From contig NZ_JAHQYI010000001.1 of NCBI RefSeq assembly GCF_019061125.1, positions 1,612,001-1,676,000 on the forward strand: a stretch of DNA of 64,000 nucleotides, read 5' to 3'. Positions 1 to 8,445 of the stretch are shown in pieces; position 1 is the stretch's first letter, and each line of letters begins with the position of its first letter. The notes under the pieces were generated by a model, which saw only the letters and a program-made list of their open reading frames with translations, did not search any database and was not told where the DNA came from. Source of the stretch: Microbacterium sp. NC79 (GTDB taxonomy: Bacteria > Actinomycetota > Actinomycetes > Actinomycetales > Microbacteriaceae). The position numbers and the translations under genes were made by a program.

Positions 1-377
1 TCACGAAGCGCATGCTTGCCGCCACACTTCCCGAAGACACCCGCGCGGACTTCGGTGCGGGTGGGTACGCGCTCGCCGCTCAAGACACGGCGTTGCGGAG
101 CCTTGCCGCGCTTGACCTGCGCTCCGCACTCACCCGCATCATGGTTCCGACCTGGTTTATCAACGGGCAATACGATCAGCTGCGGGTGTCGGAAAAGATC
201 TTTTCGCGGCTCGTTGCGGGCTCGGAGCTGATTGTCATTCCGCGCGCTACGCATCTGGTCTCGGCCATGCGTCCGGCGGCGTTTAACGCCGCGATGAAAC
301 TCGCGCTCGTCACGCTGGAGCGCGATCTCGCGGTTGATTCGGCGGCGGGGCAATCGGTGGGGCGAGCTGCGCAGTAG
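1..377 (+). CDS. alpha/beta hydrolase, C-terminal part (5' end outside window)
   Basis: The reading frame is open to the left edge, so only the last ~125 residues are present. The segment IMVPTWFINGQYDQLR has the form of the strand and loop carrying the acid residue of an alpha/beta hydrolase triad, and RATHLVSAMRPAAF resembles the catalytic-His loop followed by the last helix. The nucleophile elbow would lie outside the window, so the substrate cannot be inferred. The gene ends at a TAG at 375-377. The last ~15 residues (Ala/Gly/Gln-rich) look unstructured. The ATG at 12 is internal and not a credible start. Confidence 0.7.
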   Translation, partial: TKRMLAATLPEDTRADFGAGGYALAAQDTALRSLAALDLRSALTRIMVPTWFINGQYDQLRVSEKIFSRLVAGSELIVIPRATHLVSAMRPAAFNAAMKLALVTLERDLAVDSAAGQSVGRAAQ

Positions 378-615
378 ACCGTGGGGCGAGCGGGCGGGTG
401 ACGGGTATGCGAACCCGTGCTGCCAGCTGGTAGCTGGTAGCTGGTAGCTGACGATTTTCTGACACGGTCGCCGTCGAATCGCAGTTGGGCTGGTTTGCTG
501 GTAGAGTTGGCCATTGGCTTGCGTGTGGGTTTTCCCTCACGTCCGCCGAGCGGCAGCCCTCTCCTTGCCACTTGGCATTTCAAACCGTCCAACTGGAACG
601 AAAGTCTGACCACAC
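378..615. other. intergenic region before rpsT
   Basis: This 238-bp spacer holds a perfect heptanucleotide repeat (see 425-450) and presumably the rpsT promoter and leader. I see no credible small ORF, and no clear hairpin terminator for the upstream hydrolase. Confidence 0.5.
425..450. repeat. heptanucleotide tandem repeat (AGCTGGT)x3.7
   Basis: Three complete AGCTGGT units plus AGCTG lie directly after CC at 423-424. This is a short simple repeat in non-coding DNA and could vary in length by slippage. Confidence 0.85.
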
Positions 616-876
616 GTGGCAAACATCAAGTCGCAGATCAAGCGCAACAAGACCAACGAGAAGGCTCGCGAGCGCAACAAGGCTGTTAAGTCTGAGCTTC
701 GCACGGCAATCCGCCGTACCACCGACGCTATTGCTTCGGGTGACAAGGCAGCAGCCGAGTCGGCCCTGAAGCTTGCTTCGAAGAAGCTCGACAAGGCAGT
801 CAGCAAGGGTGTCATCCACTCGAACCAGGGCGCTAACCGCAAGTCGGCTATCGCCAAGAAGGTTTCGGCACTCTAA
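616..876 (+). CDS. rpsT: 30S ribosomal protein S20
   Basis: This 86-residue basic protein starts [20 protein letters not shown], the typical S20 N-terminus, and is Lys/Arg/Ala-rich throughout with two helical arms. It binds 16S rRNA early in assembly of the 30S subunit. The start is a GTG at 616; no strong Shine-Dalgarno is visible, and the leader has only a weak purine run (GGAACGAAAG). The gene converges on the comEA-comEC-holA operon; rpsT next to holA is a common actinobacterial arrangement. A strong hairpin terminator follows at 889-923. Length and sequence match the family. Confidence 0.97.
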   Translation: MANIKSQIKRNKTNEKARERNKAVKSELRTAIRRTTDAIASGDKAAAESALKLASKKLDKAVSKGVIHSNQGANRKSAIAKKVSAL

Positions 877-888
877 GCCCAGCTTTTG

Positions 889-923
889 AGAACGCCCGCT
901 CCCCTCGTGGGGGCGGGCGTTCT
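889..923 (+). terminator. rho-independent-type hairpin after rpsT
   Basis: An inverted repeat with arms of about 14 nt (AGAACGCCCGCTCCC and its complement) around a short loop begins 13 nt after the rpsT stop. The stem is very GC-rich and there is no long T tract, as is common in actinobacteria. Confidence 0.8.
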
Positions 924-1100
924 GCATTCCCCGGTCCCCTCCCCTGGGTCGCCTTTTCTGCAAAATGCATCGGAACCTGTTGCTGGAGTGACTGGTGAGC
1001 CACATGAGCAAGACATTTCGACATCTCCGATGCATTCCGCAGCACCATCCAACTCAGTTCCGCCCAGCCCAGCTTCACCTCGCTTCACTTCACCCGACCC

Positions 1101-1135
1101 AGCCCAGCCCAGCCCAGCCCAGCCCAGCCCAGCCC
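1101..1135. repeat. pentanucleotide repeat (AGCCC)x7
   Basis: Seven perfect AGCCC units run without interruption into ATGGTTCCG. Degenerate copies (CCCAGCTTC) lie just upstream. It is a microsatellite-like tract in non-coding DNA and prone to length change. Confidence 0.9.
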
Positions 1136-1433
1136 ATGGTTCCGGCTGCGCGGCGTTATGTCGCACGAAATACGTTATGTCGCGGAAATTCGGGATGTTT
1201 ACGGGAAATGAGGCACGGTGTTGTTGCTTAACGCACCGGTGGCGGCAGAGGACGTCACCTCGACGCGTTTCGACTCGGCAACTACGCTGCCACGCTCATC
1301 GACCGACTATTAACCGGGAGTAGGCGGCCTCGCTCAACGGCCAGTGGGTAACCGCCAACCCTGCTCAACGGCGAGCGAGCCCACTCATCGCTCAAGAAAC
1401 GACTTACGGCCCACTTGACGACCGGTGCCAAAC

Positions 1434-1501
1434 CCGCCTGACTCTACGACCGACGGTATTCCGCCTGACTCTTCAAGCGGGACGGCAATCCGCCCGACTC
1501 T
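1434..1501. repeat. imperfect ~28-bp direct repeats
   Basis: The block CCGCCTGACTCT occurs at 1434-1445 and 1461-1472, and with one change (CCGCCCGACTCT) at 1490-1501. The spacing is 27 and 29 bp and the intervening bases are loosely similar. The repeats are non-coding and lie immediately downstream of holA. Confidence 0.6.
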
Positions 1502-1541
1502 CGGTCCGGAGGCAAACGGGCTCGATCAACGAGCGGGTCGG

Positions 1542-2615
1542 CTAATCGCCGGAGAGAGTTGTGCGGCGGGTGTGCGGATCCCAGCCGAACGGTGCGCGAG
1601 TGGCGATGACCGTGACGAGACGTTCCAATGCGAAGATCGGGTCTCGTGAGGCGCCCTTCACCTCGGCGTCAGCGCGCGCGGCCGCCTGAATCGCGAGCCC
1701 CAGGGAGAGGTTGCTCCAGCCACGGGCTTCGGTCCGGGCGCGGCGCACTTGCCAATCCTTCATGTTCCATCGGGCGGCAAGAGCCTGGTCACCCTCGTTG
1801 CTGTTCGCAACCCGGGCGATACCGCGAATCTTCATGGCGAACGCCGCGACCATGGGAACCGGATCAACACCTGACGACAGCGCGTGACGGAGCGTGGCGA
1901 GTGCCTGCGGCAGGTTGCCTGCGATGGCAAAGTCGGCGACAGCAAACGCGGTGACCTCAACGCGGCCGCCGTAATACTTTTCGACAATCTCTTCGGTGAT
2001 CTCCCCCGGCACATCCGCAATCAGCTGCTGGCATGCGGCTGCGAGCTCGGTGACGTCGGAGGAGAAGGCGGCGACCAAAACGCGGAGCGCGTTTGGATTG
2101 ATCCGCTTGTCAGCCGCAGAAAACTCACCCCGTGCGAAATCAACGCGATCATCGTCTCGGGTGATCGCTGGGCAGGCGATCTCAATTCCACGGCCAGTTC
2201 CTGCGCGGATCGCATCGAGTAGCTTCTTCCCGCGCACGCTCGCACTGGTGTGCCGCAGGATGACGGTCGCCCCCTCTTTCGGGTGTTCGACGTAAGCGAG
2301 AGCCTCGGTCAAGAACGTATCCGTGCACTTCTCAACGCCGGATACCCGCACGAGACGGGGCTCTCCGAAAAGCGACGGCGACGTCAACCCAAACAGTGTG
2401 CCCGCCTCGTAATCATCGGCGCGCACATCCGATACCTCGAGGGACGGATCTTCCGCACGCAGGTAGGCGCGAACGCCAGCGATCGCACGCTCGGCGCACA
2501 CTTCCTCCGGCCCCGACACCAGCACGATTGGTGCGGGTTGCGGGCGCCGCCACGAGACCTGCGGAATCGCCGACGCGGGGGCTTTGGAGGCGGGCCGTCG
2601 CGGTGCAGGAGTCAT
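1542..2615 (-). CDS. holA: DNA polymerase III subunit delta
   Basis: This 357-residue protein is the clamp-loader delta subunit, which opens the beta clamp within the DnaX complex. After a Pro/Ala-rich N-terminus (about 25 residues) comes PAPIVLVSGPEEVCAERAI, the usual degenerate N-terminal beginning of HolA. The middle carries the AAA-like core, and the C-terminus the helical collar domain with ADAEVKGASRDPIFALERLV, a conserved HolA signature. It is the last gene of comEA-comEC-holA. The start is an ATG at 2613-2615, supported by a TAGGCT hexamer only 6 nt upstream, so it may also be transcribed alone as a leaderless mRNA. Confidence 0.93.
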   Translation of the reverse strand: MTPAPRRPASKAPASAIPQVSWRRPQPAPIVLVSGPEEVCAERAIAGVRAYLRAEDPSLEVSDVRADDYEAGTLFGLTSPSLFGEPRLVRVSGVEKCTDTFLTEALAYVEHPKEGATVILRHTSASVRGKKLLDAIRAGTGRGIEIACPAITRDDDRVDFARGEFSAADKRINPNALRVLVAAFSSDVTELAAACQQLIADVPGEITEEIVEKYYGGRVEVTAFAVADFAIAGNLPQALATLRHALSSGVDPVPMVAAFAMKIRGIARVANSNEGDQALAARWNMKDWQVRRARTEARGWSNLSLGLAIQAAARADAEVKGASRDPIFALERLVTVIATRAPFGWDPHTRRTTLSGD

Positions 2616-2621
2616 ACATCG

Positions 2622-2627
2622 AGCCTA
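2622..2627 (-). promoter_or_regulatory. leaderless -10 hexamer TAGGCT of holA
   Basis: TAGGCT on the minus strand ends 6 nt before the holA ATG. Its first three bases are the TAG stop codon of comEC, so promoter and stop overlap. No clear -35 element is seen. Confidence 0.5.
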
Positions 2628-5093
2628 CCTTCCAGCATCGACATCGGCGGTGGCGCGTTGTTCCTTCCAGGGGTTGAGCTGAGCCCGGCTTCCATGCGCT
2701 GAGCTGAGCCCGGCTTCCAGGGGCTGAGCGGCTTCCAGGGGTTGAGCTGAGCCCGCCTTCCAGGGGCTGAGCTGAGCTGGGCGACGCCGCGGCCTGCGGG
2801 CACAGCTCTTTGGCTGTGCACGCCGCCGACGTGGCACTCCCGTGCGATCCCGCTGACGCCAGACACCGAGCCCACCGTCCAGGGCACTGACGGCAACAGT
2901 TCCATCACCATCGGTACGGAAAATCACGGTTCCGTCCGCCGTGAGGGTATCGAGAATCTCCTGCCGCGGATGCCCATAGTCGTTCTCCCCCACACCGATC
3001 AACGCCACAGCCGCAGACACTTCTTCATACAGCCGCAGTTCTTGGTCGGCGCTTCCGTGGTGGGCAACTTTCACCAGATCGTAGGGCCCGCGAACGGAAC
3101 CAGTGGCCAGCAACGACTGCTGGGCAGAGCCAGAGAGATCACCAAGGAAGAGCGATCGCGGAACATCGCCACCACTCACCTCCCACACGACGCTCGCGTC
3201 GTTGCCCGGTGCCGCCGCTCCCCGCGGCCACAGTACTTTCCAGTGCGCCGCACCCAAGGTTCCGCTTGTCCCTTTCGACACGGACTCCAGTTGCGCGCCC
3301 CCGGCGTTGAGTTCATCGAGCCGGTGCTGCGACACGGCGTCTGGAACCGGCCCGTGCAGCACCGTATCGACCTTCCCAACGACGGCATCGGTGCCACCTA
3401 CGTGGTCGAGATCGAAGTGGGTGAGCACAAGAATGTCGATGTGTGAGACCTGGAGGAGCTCAAGACACTGCGCTAACGGAGCGGGATCGACTCCCGTGTC
3501 GATCAGGGCAACCGCATCGCCAGACCTGACGACGAATGCATCGCCTTGCCCCACATCGCACGCCGCGATCGCCCAGCCGCTGGGCACGGCTTGAGGCGCG
3601 ATCAGCGTCCGCACCGCGACCAGGCCAAGCCCGGATGCGATCGTGGCTGCCACCGCCGTCATGGCAATCAGCCGCAACCGCGGCTGTCGAGCGATCATCG
3701 CGATGATTCCAGCCGCCGTTACAATGGCGAGCAACAGCGCACCGGGCACGCCGTCAGGCCATGCCATCCGGCCACCAGGAACCTGAGCAGCAACGTCGGC
3801 GACCGCGGCGATCCACGATGCTGGCACCCACGCCAACGCTGTGAGAGCGAACCCGACGCCCGGAACCATCACCAGCAGACATGCGAGCAGGCCAACGATT
3901 GTAGCGATGGGTGCCGCCGGTGCCGCGATGAGATTCGCGAGCGTACCGATCACAGAAATGTGCGGATCGATGAGGATGATAATCGGCGCACACGCGAGCT
4001 GAGCGGCGAGCGGAACGGCGACAAGCAGAGCAAGTGAGGCGGGTAAAACCAGTTCAAGCTTTTTCGCGAGCGGTGCCGCGAGTAGCAGGAGCGCACCCGT
4101 TGCCGCGACGGAGAGCGCGAATCCGATTGACGTCGCGAGCCAGGGATCAGCAATCAACAGCACGGTGACTGCGAGCGCAAGAATGGGCACACCCGCTCGC
4201 GCGCGGCCCAGCAACAGCGCAAGCATCGCGCCAGCGGCCATCGCCCCGGCACGAATCACGCTCGGCTCAGGGGTGACGAGGACGATAAACCCCGCGAGCA
4301 CACCGAGGGCGACCACGACGCGGAGCCCCCGCCGCGCGCCGCACACGGCTGCCACCCAAAACGCCGCCCCCGTGATAATCGCACAGTTAGCGCCGCTGAC
4401 AGCGGTCAAATGCGAAAGCGAAGACTGCGTCATTTGGGCGTCCAGCTCATCACTGACGATTGTGGTGTCTCCGACCGCGAGCCCCGGTATGAGCTCGGCT
4501 CCGCGGCCAGGAAACAGCGCAGCCAACGCCGACAGATCATGGCGTAGCGTCGCAGCAACGCTGAGGAGTCCGCCAGGCGGCGCCACGACATCCGGCGAAT
4601 CCGCCACGATCACCCGCACCGCCACCCGCTGCCCAGCAAATGGTTCCGCCGTCTTACCGGACACCCGAATAACGGAACCAAGATCCAGGCCGGCAGGACG
4701 TTCGCCGCTCATGAATACGGCAACGGGGGTGTTGGCTCCGGCCAGTGCCGTGTTGATCTCGAAGCGCCAGCCCCCGCCGGTGGCCGGCTCTACCTTGGTG
4801 GTGACGGTGGCGAGGGCATCGTCGAGCCGCTCAACCGCCGCGGCTGCGGCACGCTGGGGCGCTGCGGCAGCGACCTGTACAGAAACGACACTGGCAACGA
4901 CCAGGGCGATCCCGAAAATCGACAGCGTGGACTTGCCCGTCAGCAACGTGACCGCAATCAACAGCACCGCCGCGCACCCGCACACTGCCGCGATCATCCA
5001 CGCGGCGGGTGCAACCATGACCGCGGCAATGCCGGCGCCCCACGCGATGAGGGCGATGGGGAGCAGCCTGAGGTCGGCCCCACGGCGTGCCAC
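2625..5093 (-). CDS. comEC: ComEC/Rec2-family DNA uptake channel
   Basis: This protein of about 822 residues is the inner-membrane channel that carries single-stranded DNA into the cytoplasm during natural transformation. It has an N-terminal membrane pair with a soluble domain, then the central competence domain with many hydrophobic helices, starting near ELIPGLAVGDT. The C-terminal metallo-beta-lactamase-like domain shows DVGQGD, LTHFDLDHVGG and KVAHHGS. I chose the GTG at 5091-5093, 1 nt after the comEA stop with AGG upstream; a longer frame would duplicate comEA sequence out of frame. The last ~50 residues (AQLSPWKAG, SAQPLEA, AQLNPWKEQ) are encoded by a 25-bp tandem repeat and do not belong to the family fold. 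The TAG stop overlaps the holA -10 hexamer. Confidence 0.92.
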   Translation of the reverse strand: MARRGADLRLLPIALIAWGAGIAAVMVAPAAWMIAAVCGCAAVLLIAVTLLTGKSTLSIFGIALVVASVVSVQVAAAAPQRAAAAAVERLDDALATVTTKVEPATGGGWRFEINTALAGANTPVAVFMSGERPAGLDLGSVIRVSGKTAEPFAGQRVAVRVIVADSPDVVAPPGGLLSVAATLRHDLSALAALFPGRGAELIPGLAVGDTTIVSDELDAQMTQSSLSHLTAVSGANCAIITGAAFWVAAVCGARRGLRVVVALGVLAGFIVLVTPEPSVIRAGAMAAGAMLALLLGRARAGVPILALAVTVLLIADPWLATSIGFALSVAATGALLLLAAPLAKKLELVLPASLALLVAVPLAAQLACAPIIILIDPHISVIGTLANLIAAPAAPIATIVGLLACLLVMVPGVGFALTALAWVPASWIAAVADVAAQVPGGRMAWPDGVPGALLLAIVTAAGIIAMIARQPRLRLIAMTAVAATIASGLGLVAVRTLIAPQAVPSGWAIAACDVGQGDAFVVRSGDAVALIDTGVDPAPLAQCLELLQVSHIDILVLTHFDLDHVGGTDAVVGKVDTVLHGPVPDAVSQHRLDELNAGGAQLESVSKGTSGTLGAAHWKVLWPRGAAAPGNDASVVWEVSGGDVPRSLFLGDLSGSAQQSLLATGSVRGPYDLVKVAHHGSADQELRLYEEVSAAVALIGVGENDYGHPRQEILDTLTADGTVIFRTDGDGTVAVSALDGGLGVWRQRDRTGVPRRRRAQPKSCARRPRRRPAQLSPWKAGSAQPLEAAQPLEAGLSSAHGSRAQLNPWKEQRATADVDAGR
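2664..2781. repeat. 25-bp tandem repeat inside the 3' end of comEC
   Basis: The units are 2664-2688, 2689-2713, 2714-2731 (shortened to 18 bp), 2732-2756 and 2757-2781. On the plus strand each starts CTTCCAGGGG or a close variant and continues with TGAGC. Because 25 is not a multiple of 3, successive units are translated in different frames, which explains the alternation of AQLSPWK-, AQPLEA- and LSSAHGS-type peptides. Confidence 0.88.
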
Positions 5094-5094
5094 A

Positions 5095-5667
5095 TCAACC
5101 AACCTTGACGAGTGGCCGCAGGGTCTCGAGCATTTTCTTCCCGATACCAGACACATTGCCGAGATCGTCGACCGTGCGAAACGGACCGTTTTCCTCCCGC
5201 CACGCGATAATGCGTGAGGCGAGCGCTTCGCCGATGCGTGGCAACTCTTCGAGTTCGGCCGTATCCGCAGCATTGATGTTGATCAGGCCGTCATCAATGG
5301 GTGCCGCGGCCGATCCTTCGGCGCTCACCGTCGGCACGACGAGCTGCTCGCCGTCAATCACGAGACGTGCCAGGTTGATGCCGGACGAGTCGGCGTCGTC
5401 GCGAAACCCGCCAGCCGCCGCGACCGCGTCGACAACGCGCGCATCCGCGTCGAGGAGGTAGACGCCCGGCGCCGCCACCGCTCCCTGCACGTCAACGTAC
5501 AGTGGCTCGGCCGTCGCTCCCGACACCGGCACTGAGACCACCTGCTCCCCCGCCGACCGCACGACGCCCATCCCGACGACGACGGCGAAGACACCGACGA
5601 TCAGGATCAATGCGGCGCCGATGCCGATACGCAAGGCCCGACCGCGTGGCTGTGCGGATTCCGACAT
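5095..5667 (-). CDS. comEA: ComEA-family helix-hairpin-helix DNA-binding protein
   Basis: This 190-residue protein is the membrane-anchored receptor that binds incoming double-stranded DNA in transformation. Residues ~12-37 are one transmembrane helix (RIGIGAALILIVGVFAVVVG). Residues ~55-112 form an SLBB/Gram-positive ComEA domain (YVDVQGAVAAPGVYLLDADA). After a short linker, residues ~127-190 hold the paired helix-hairpin-helix (ININAADTAELEELPRIGEA and VSGIGKKMLETLRPLV). The start is an ATG at 5665-5667, with a TAGCGT -10 hexamer 6 nt upstream that suggests a leaderless mRNA. comEC follows after 1 nt. The arrangement is the normal competence operon, but comEA and comEC are widespread in actinobacteria and alone do not prove that the strain is transformable. 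Confidence 0.94.
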   Translation of the reverse strand: MSESAQPRGRALRIGIGAALILIVGVFAVVVGMGVVRSAGEQVVSVPVSGATAEPLYVDVQGAVAAPGVYLLDADARVVDAVAAAGGFRDDADSSGINLARLVIDGEQLVVPTVSAEGSAAAPIDDGLININAADTAELEELPRIGEALASRIIAWREENGPFRTVDDLGNVSGIGKKMLETLRPLVKVG

Positions 5668-5673
5668 ACCGCC

Positions 5674-5679
5674 ACGCTA
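5674..5679 (-). promoter_or_regulatory. leaderless -10 hexamer TAGCGT of comEA
   Basis: TAGCGT on the minus strand is separated by 6 nt from the comEA ATG. It would drive the comEA-comEC-holA operon. Confidence 0.5.
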
Positions 5680-5719
5680 GGCACTTGCGACCCGCAGGTT
5701 CCGCTCATCCCCAGCTTCT

Positions 5720-5731
5720 GGTTCCGGAACC
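5720..5731. repeat. palindromic pair of the GGTTCCG motif (GGTTCCGGAACC)
   Basis: Two overlapping copies of the over-represented heptamer form a perfect 12-bp palindrome in the comEA-leuS spacer. A third copy lies at 5697-5703 and a related AGGAACC at 5751. An identical 12-mer lies at 63194-63205. Confidence 0.9.
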
Positions 5732-5788
5732 ATATATTGCCGCCCTGGGGAGGAACCTGCAGTGCGCGCCGTCAGCGGCGCAGAAACG

Positions 5789-5826
5789 CCGAAGTCCCCG
5801 GCACCGTGGGGCACCGGGGACTTCGG
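5789..5826 (-). terminator. hairpin terminator after leuS
   Basis: A stem CCGAAGTCCCCGG pairs with its complement around a short loop, starting about 10 nt after the leuS stop on the minus strand. There is no T tract. It separates leuS from the comEA operon downstream. Confidence 0.8.
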
Positions 5827-5835
5827 GATCGAACC

Positions 5836-8400
5836 TTAAGCCTTGACGGCGAAGTTCACGATCTTCGGGGCGCGGACGATCACCTTCATGATCTGAGCGT
5901 CACCAATGGCGCGGATTGTCTTCTCATCGGCGCGAGCGAGAGCCTCGAGGTCTTCGGCCGAGATCTTGGTAGGAACCTCGAGCTGCGAACGCACCTTGCC
6001 GTTGACCTGCACAACGCAGGTCGCGGTGTCTTCGACCAGCAGCGCCGGGTCGGCGGTACGCCAGGTGACGACACCCGCGAACTCCTCGTGACCGAGCGTC
6101 TGCCACATCTCCTCCGCGGCGTGCGGGGCGATCAGATCCAGCACCAGCGCGATTGCCTCGGCGGCCTCACGCACGGCGGGGTCGCCAGCGCCAGCACCGG
6201 AATCGATCGTCTTGCGCGTTGCGTTGACCAGCTCCATCAGGCGGGCAACGACGACGTTGAACTTGGTGTGCTCAACGAGCGCCGGAACCTCAGCCCATAC
6301 CTTGTGCGTCACACGGCGCAGAGCCACATCACCATCGGCAAACACAGCGTCGACGGGCGAGGAGACCTCACGGGCGATACGCATCGCACGCGAGAGAAAC
6401 TTGAACGCACCCGTCGTGGAGACGTCCTTCCAGTCTTTATCGTCTTCAACCGGACCGGCGAAGGCCAGCGCGGTACGAAGCACGTCGGCGCCGACGGACT
6501 CCAGCTCGTCGTTGAACAACACCAGGTTGCCCTTCGACTTCGACATCTTCGTGCCATCCAGAATCACCATGCCCTGGTTGATCAGGCTCGTGAACGGCTC
6601 GGTGAAGTCGACATAACCGAGGTCGAACAGCACCTTGGTGATGAAGCGTGCGTACAACAGGTGCAAGATCGCGTGCTCGACGCCACCGATGTAGTGGTCA
6701 ACCGGCGCCCACTTCGAAGCTTCTGCCGGATCGAATGCCTGCGTCGGGTCATTCGCGTTCAAAAAGCGCAGGAAGTACCACGATGAGTCAACGAATGTGT
6801 CCATCGTGTCGGGGTCGCGCAGGGCTGCCTCACCGGTAACCGGGTCGACAGTGTTGACCCACTCGGTTGCGCCGCCCAGCGGCGACGTGCCCTTCGGCTT
6901 CAGGTCGAGACCCGCGGCGTTCGGCAGTCGAACGGGCAGCTGGTCGGCTGGAACCTTCTCCATGCGTCCGTCTGCGGTGTGCACCATCGGAATGGGAGTT
7001 CCCCAGAAACGTTGACGCGAAATCAGCCAGTCGCGCAGACGGAACGTCGTGGTGGCGCGGCCACCGCCACTGGCCTCAAGCTCAGCGACAACGCGCTCGA
7101 TGGCGGTGCGCTTGCTGAGACCGTTGAGCGAACCCGAGTTGATCAGTCGGCCTTCGCCAGTCAGCGCAACGCCGGTCTTGGCCGGGTCAAGCTCATCGAT
7201 CGACGCGGCGACAGCGTCCAGGTCGTCGGGGTCAACAACCGAGATCGCACCGGTGATGGGCGCCGTCGTGTCAACGACAACCTTGATCGGCAGGTCGAAA
7301 GCGCGGGCAAAGTCGAGGTCACGCTGGTCGTGCGCAGGAACGGCCATGACAGCGCCGTGACCGTAGTCAGCCAGCACGTAGTCGGCAGCCCAGATCGGCA
7401 TCTTTTCGCCGTTGACGGGGTTGATCGCGTAGCGACCCAGGAACACACCCGTCTTCGGGCGGTCGGTCGACTGGCGCTCGATCTCGCTGTGACGACCGAC
7501 TTCTTCGACGTATGCCTGAAAACGCATACGCACGTCAGCGTCGGCTCCGGCAGCCAGCTCAGCGGCCAAATCGGAGTCCGGAGCCACCACGAAGAACGTC
7601 GCGCCGTGCAGCGTGTCAGGGCGCGTCGAGAACACCGTCACCTTGTCGGCGCGGCCCTCAATCTCGAAGTCAATGTCGGCACCCTGCGAGCGACCGATCC
7701 AGTTGCGCTGCATCTGCAGCACCTTGCTCGGCCAGCGGCCCTCCAGCTGGTTCAGGTCGTCAAGCAGGCGGTCTGCGTAGTCGGTGATCTTGAAGTACCA
7801 CTGCGTCAGCTTCTTCTTGACGACCTGCGCGCCACAGCGCTCGCAAGCACCGTCAACGACCTGCTCGTTGGCGAGCACCGTCTGGTCGTTCGGGCACCAG
7901 TTGACGGGCGACTCCTTACGGTACGCCAGCCCCCGGTCAAACATCACCTGGAACAGCCACTGGTTCCAGTGGTAGTACTCGGGGTCAGACGTGTGCAGCT
8001 CGCGCGTCCAGTCGAACGAGACGCCGTAGCGCTTGAAGCCGGTCTTCTGCTGCTCGATGTTGGCGTAGGTCCACTCCTTCGGGTCAGCACCACGCTTGAT
8101 TGCCGCGTTTTCCGCTGGCAGACCAAACGAGTCCCACCCGATGGGGTTCAAGACGTTGTAGCCACGGTGACGCCAGTAACGCGCCACGATGTCGGAGTAC
8201 AGGTAGTTTTCGGCGTGCCCCATGTGCAGGTCGCCCGACGGATACGGGAACATCGCTAGCACGTACTTGCGCGGACGCGTGTCGTCGTTACCGCCCGCGT
8301 TGAAGGGTTCCTTCTCCGCCCAAAGTCGCTGCCACTTGGCCTCGATCGCATGCAGGTCGACGCCAGTTTCGGCAGAGTCCAGGGGGGTTGCTTGTGACAC
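5836..8400 (-). CDS. leuS: leucyl-tRNA synthetase
   Basis: This 854-residue class I synthetase charges tRNA-Leu. The HIGH motif appears as HMGH at residues 59-62 ([14 protein letters not shown]) and KMSKS near residue 618. The CP1 editing insertion lies between them, containing the family's [16 protein letters not shown] segment. A four-cysteine zinc site includes [14 protein letters not shown] and CERCGAQVV. The C-terminal anticodon-binding and LeuS-specific domains are complete. The start is a GTG at 8398-8400 with AGGAAG 6 nt upstream. pabB lies 45 bp upstream on the same strand, and a hairpin terminator follows. The length is normal for bacteria with the long, non-split enzyme. Confidence 0.98.
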   Translation of the reverse strand: MSQATPLDSAETGVDLHAIEAKWQRLWAEKEPFNAGGNDDTRPRKYVLAMFPYPSGDLHMGHAENYLYSDIVARYWRHRGYNVLNPIGWDSFGLPAENAAIKRGADPKEWTYANIEQQKTGFKRYGVSFDWTRELHTSDPEYYHWNQWLFQVMFDRGLAYRKESPVNWCPNDQTVLANEQVVDGACERCGAQVVKKKLTQWYFKITDYADRLLDDLNQLEGRWPSKVLQMQRNWIGRSQGADIDFEIEGRADKVTVFSTRPDTLHGATFFVVAPDSDLAAELAAGADADVRMRFQAYVEEVGRHSEIERQSTDRPKTGVFLGRYAINPVNGEKMPIWAADYVLADYGHGAVMAVPAHDQRDLDFARAFDLPIKVVVDTTAPITGAISVVDPDDLDAVAASIDELDPAKTGVALTGEGRLINSGSLNGLSKRTAIERVVAELEASGGGRATTTFRLRDWLISRQRFWGTPIPMVHTADGRMEKVPADQLPVRLPNAAGLDLKPKGTSPLGGATEWVNTVDPVTGEAALRDPDTMDTFVDSSWYFLRFLNANDPTQAFDPAEASKWAPVDHYIGGVEHAILHLLYARFITKVLFDLGYVDFTEPFTSLINQGMVILDGTKMSKSKGNLVLFNDELESVGADVLRTALAFAGPVEDDKDWKDVSTTGAFKFLSRAMRIAREVSSPVDAVFADGDVALRRVTHKVWAEVPALVEHTKFNVVVARLMELVNATRKTIDSGAGAGDPAVREAAEAIALVLDLIAPHAAEEMWQTLGHEEFAGVVTWRTADPALLVEDTATCVVQVNGKVRSQLEVPTKISAEDLEALARADEKTIRAIGDAQIMKVIVRAPKIVNFAVKA

Positions 8401-8445
8401 GGGTACTTCCTCAGCAGAGTAAAACGAAAAACGCGTCCTACTATC

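Larger units (their letters stand above)
877..1541. other. 665-bp intergenic region, repeat-rich, no gene seen
   Basis: Between the convergent rpsT and holA ends I find no ORF with ribosome-binding site, family resemblance or normal codon use. The region holds the rpsT terminator, two GGTTCCG/CGGAACC motifs (971, 1138), a pentanucleotide array (1101-1135), a direct repeat of CGTTATGTCGC 19 bp apart (1154-1164, 1173-1183), and three imperfect copies of CCGCCTGACTCT at 1434, 1461 and 1490. The repeated low-complexity content suggests non-functional or fast-evolving DNA. Confidence 0.6.

Noticed and set aside
886..1323. Possible small genes in the rpsT-holA spacer
   Set aside because: The frames run through the rpsT terminator and the AGCCC microsatellite. 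They are Pro/Ser low-complexity with no ribosome-binding site.
5094..5273. N-terminally extended ComEC start
   Set aside because: The extra ~60 codons overlap comEA out of frame and have no hydrophobic or conserved content. The GTG at 5093 has proper spacing after comEA.
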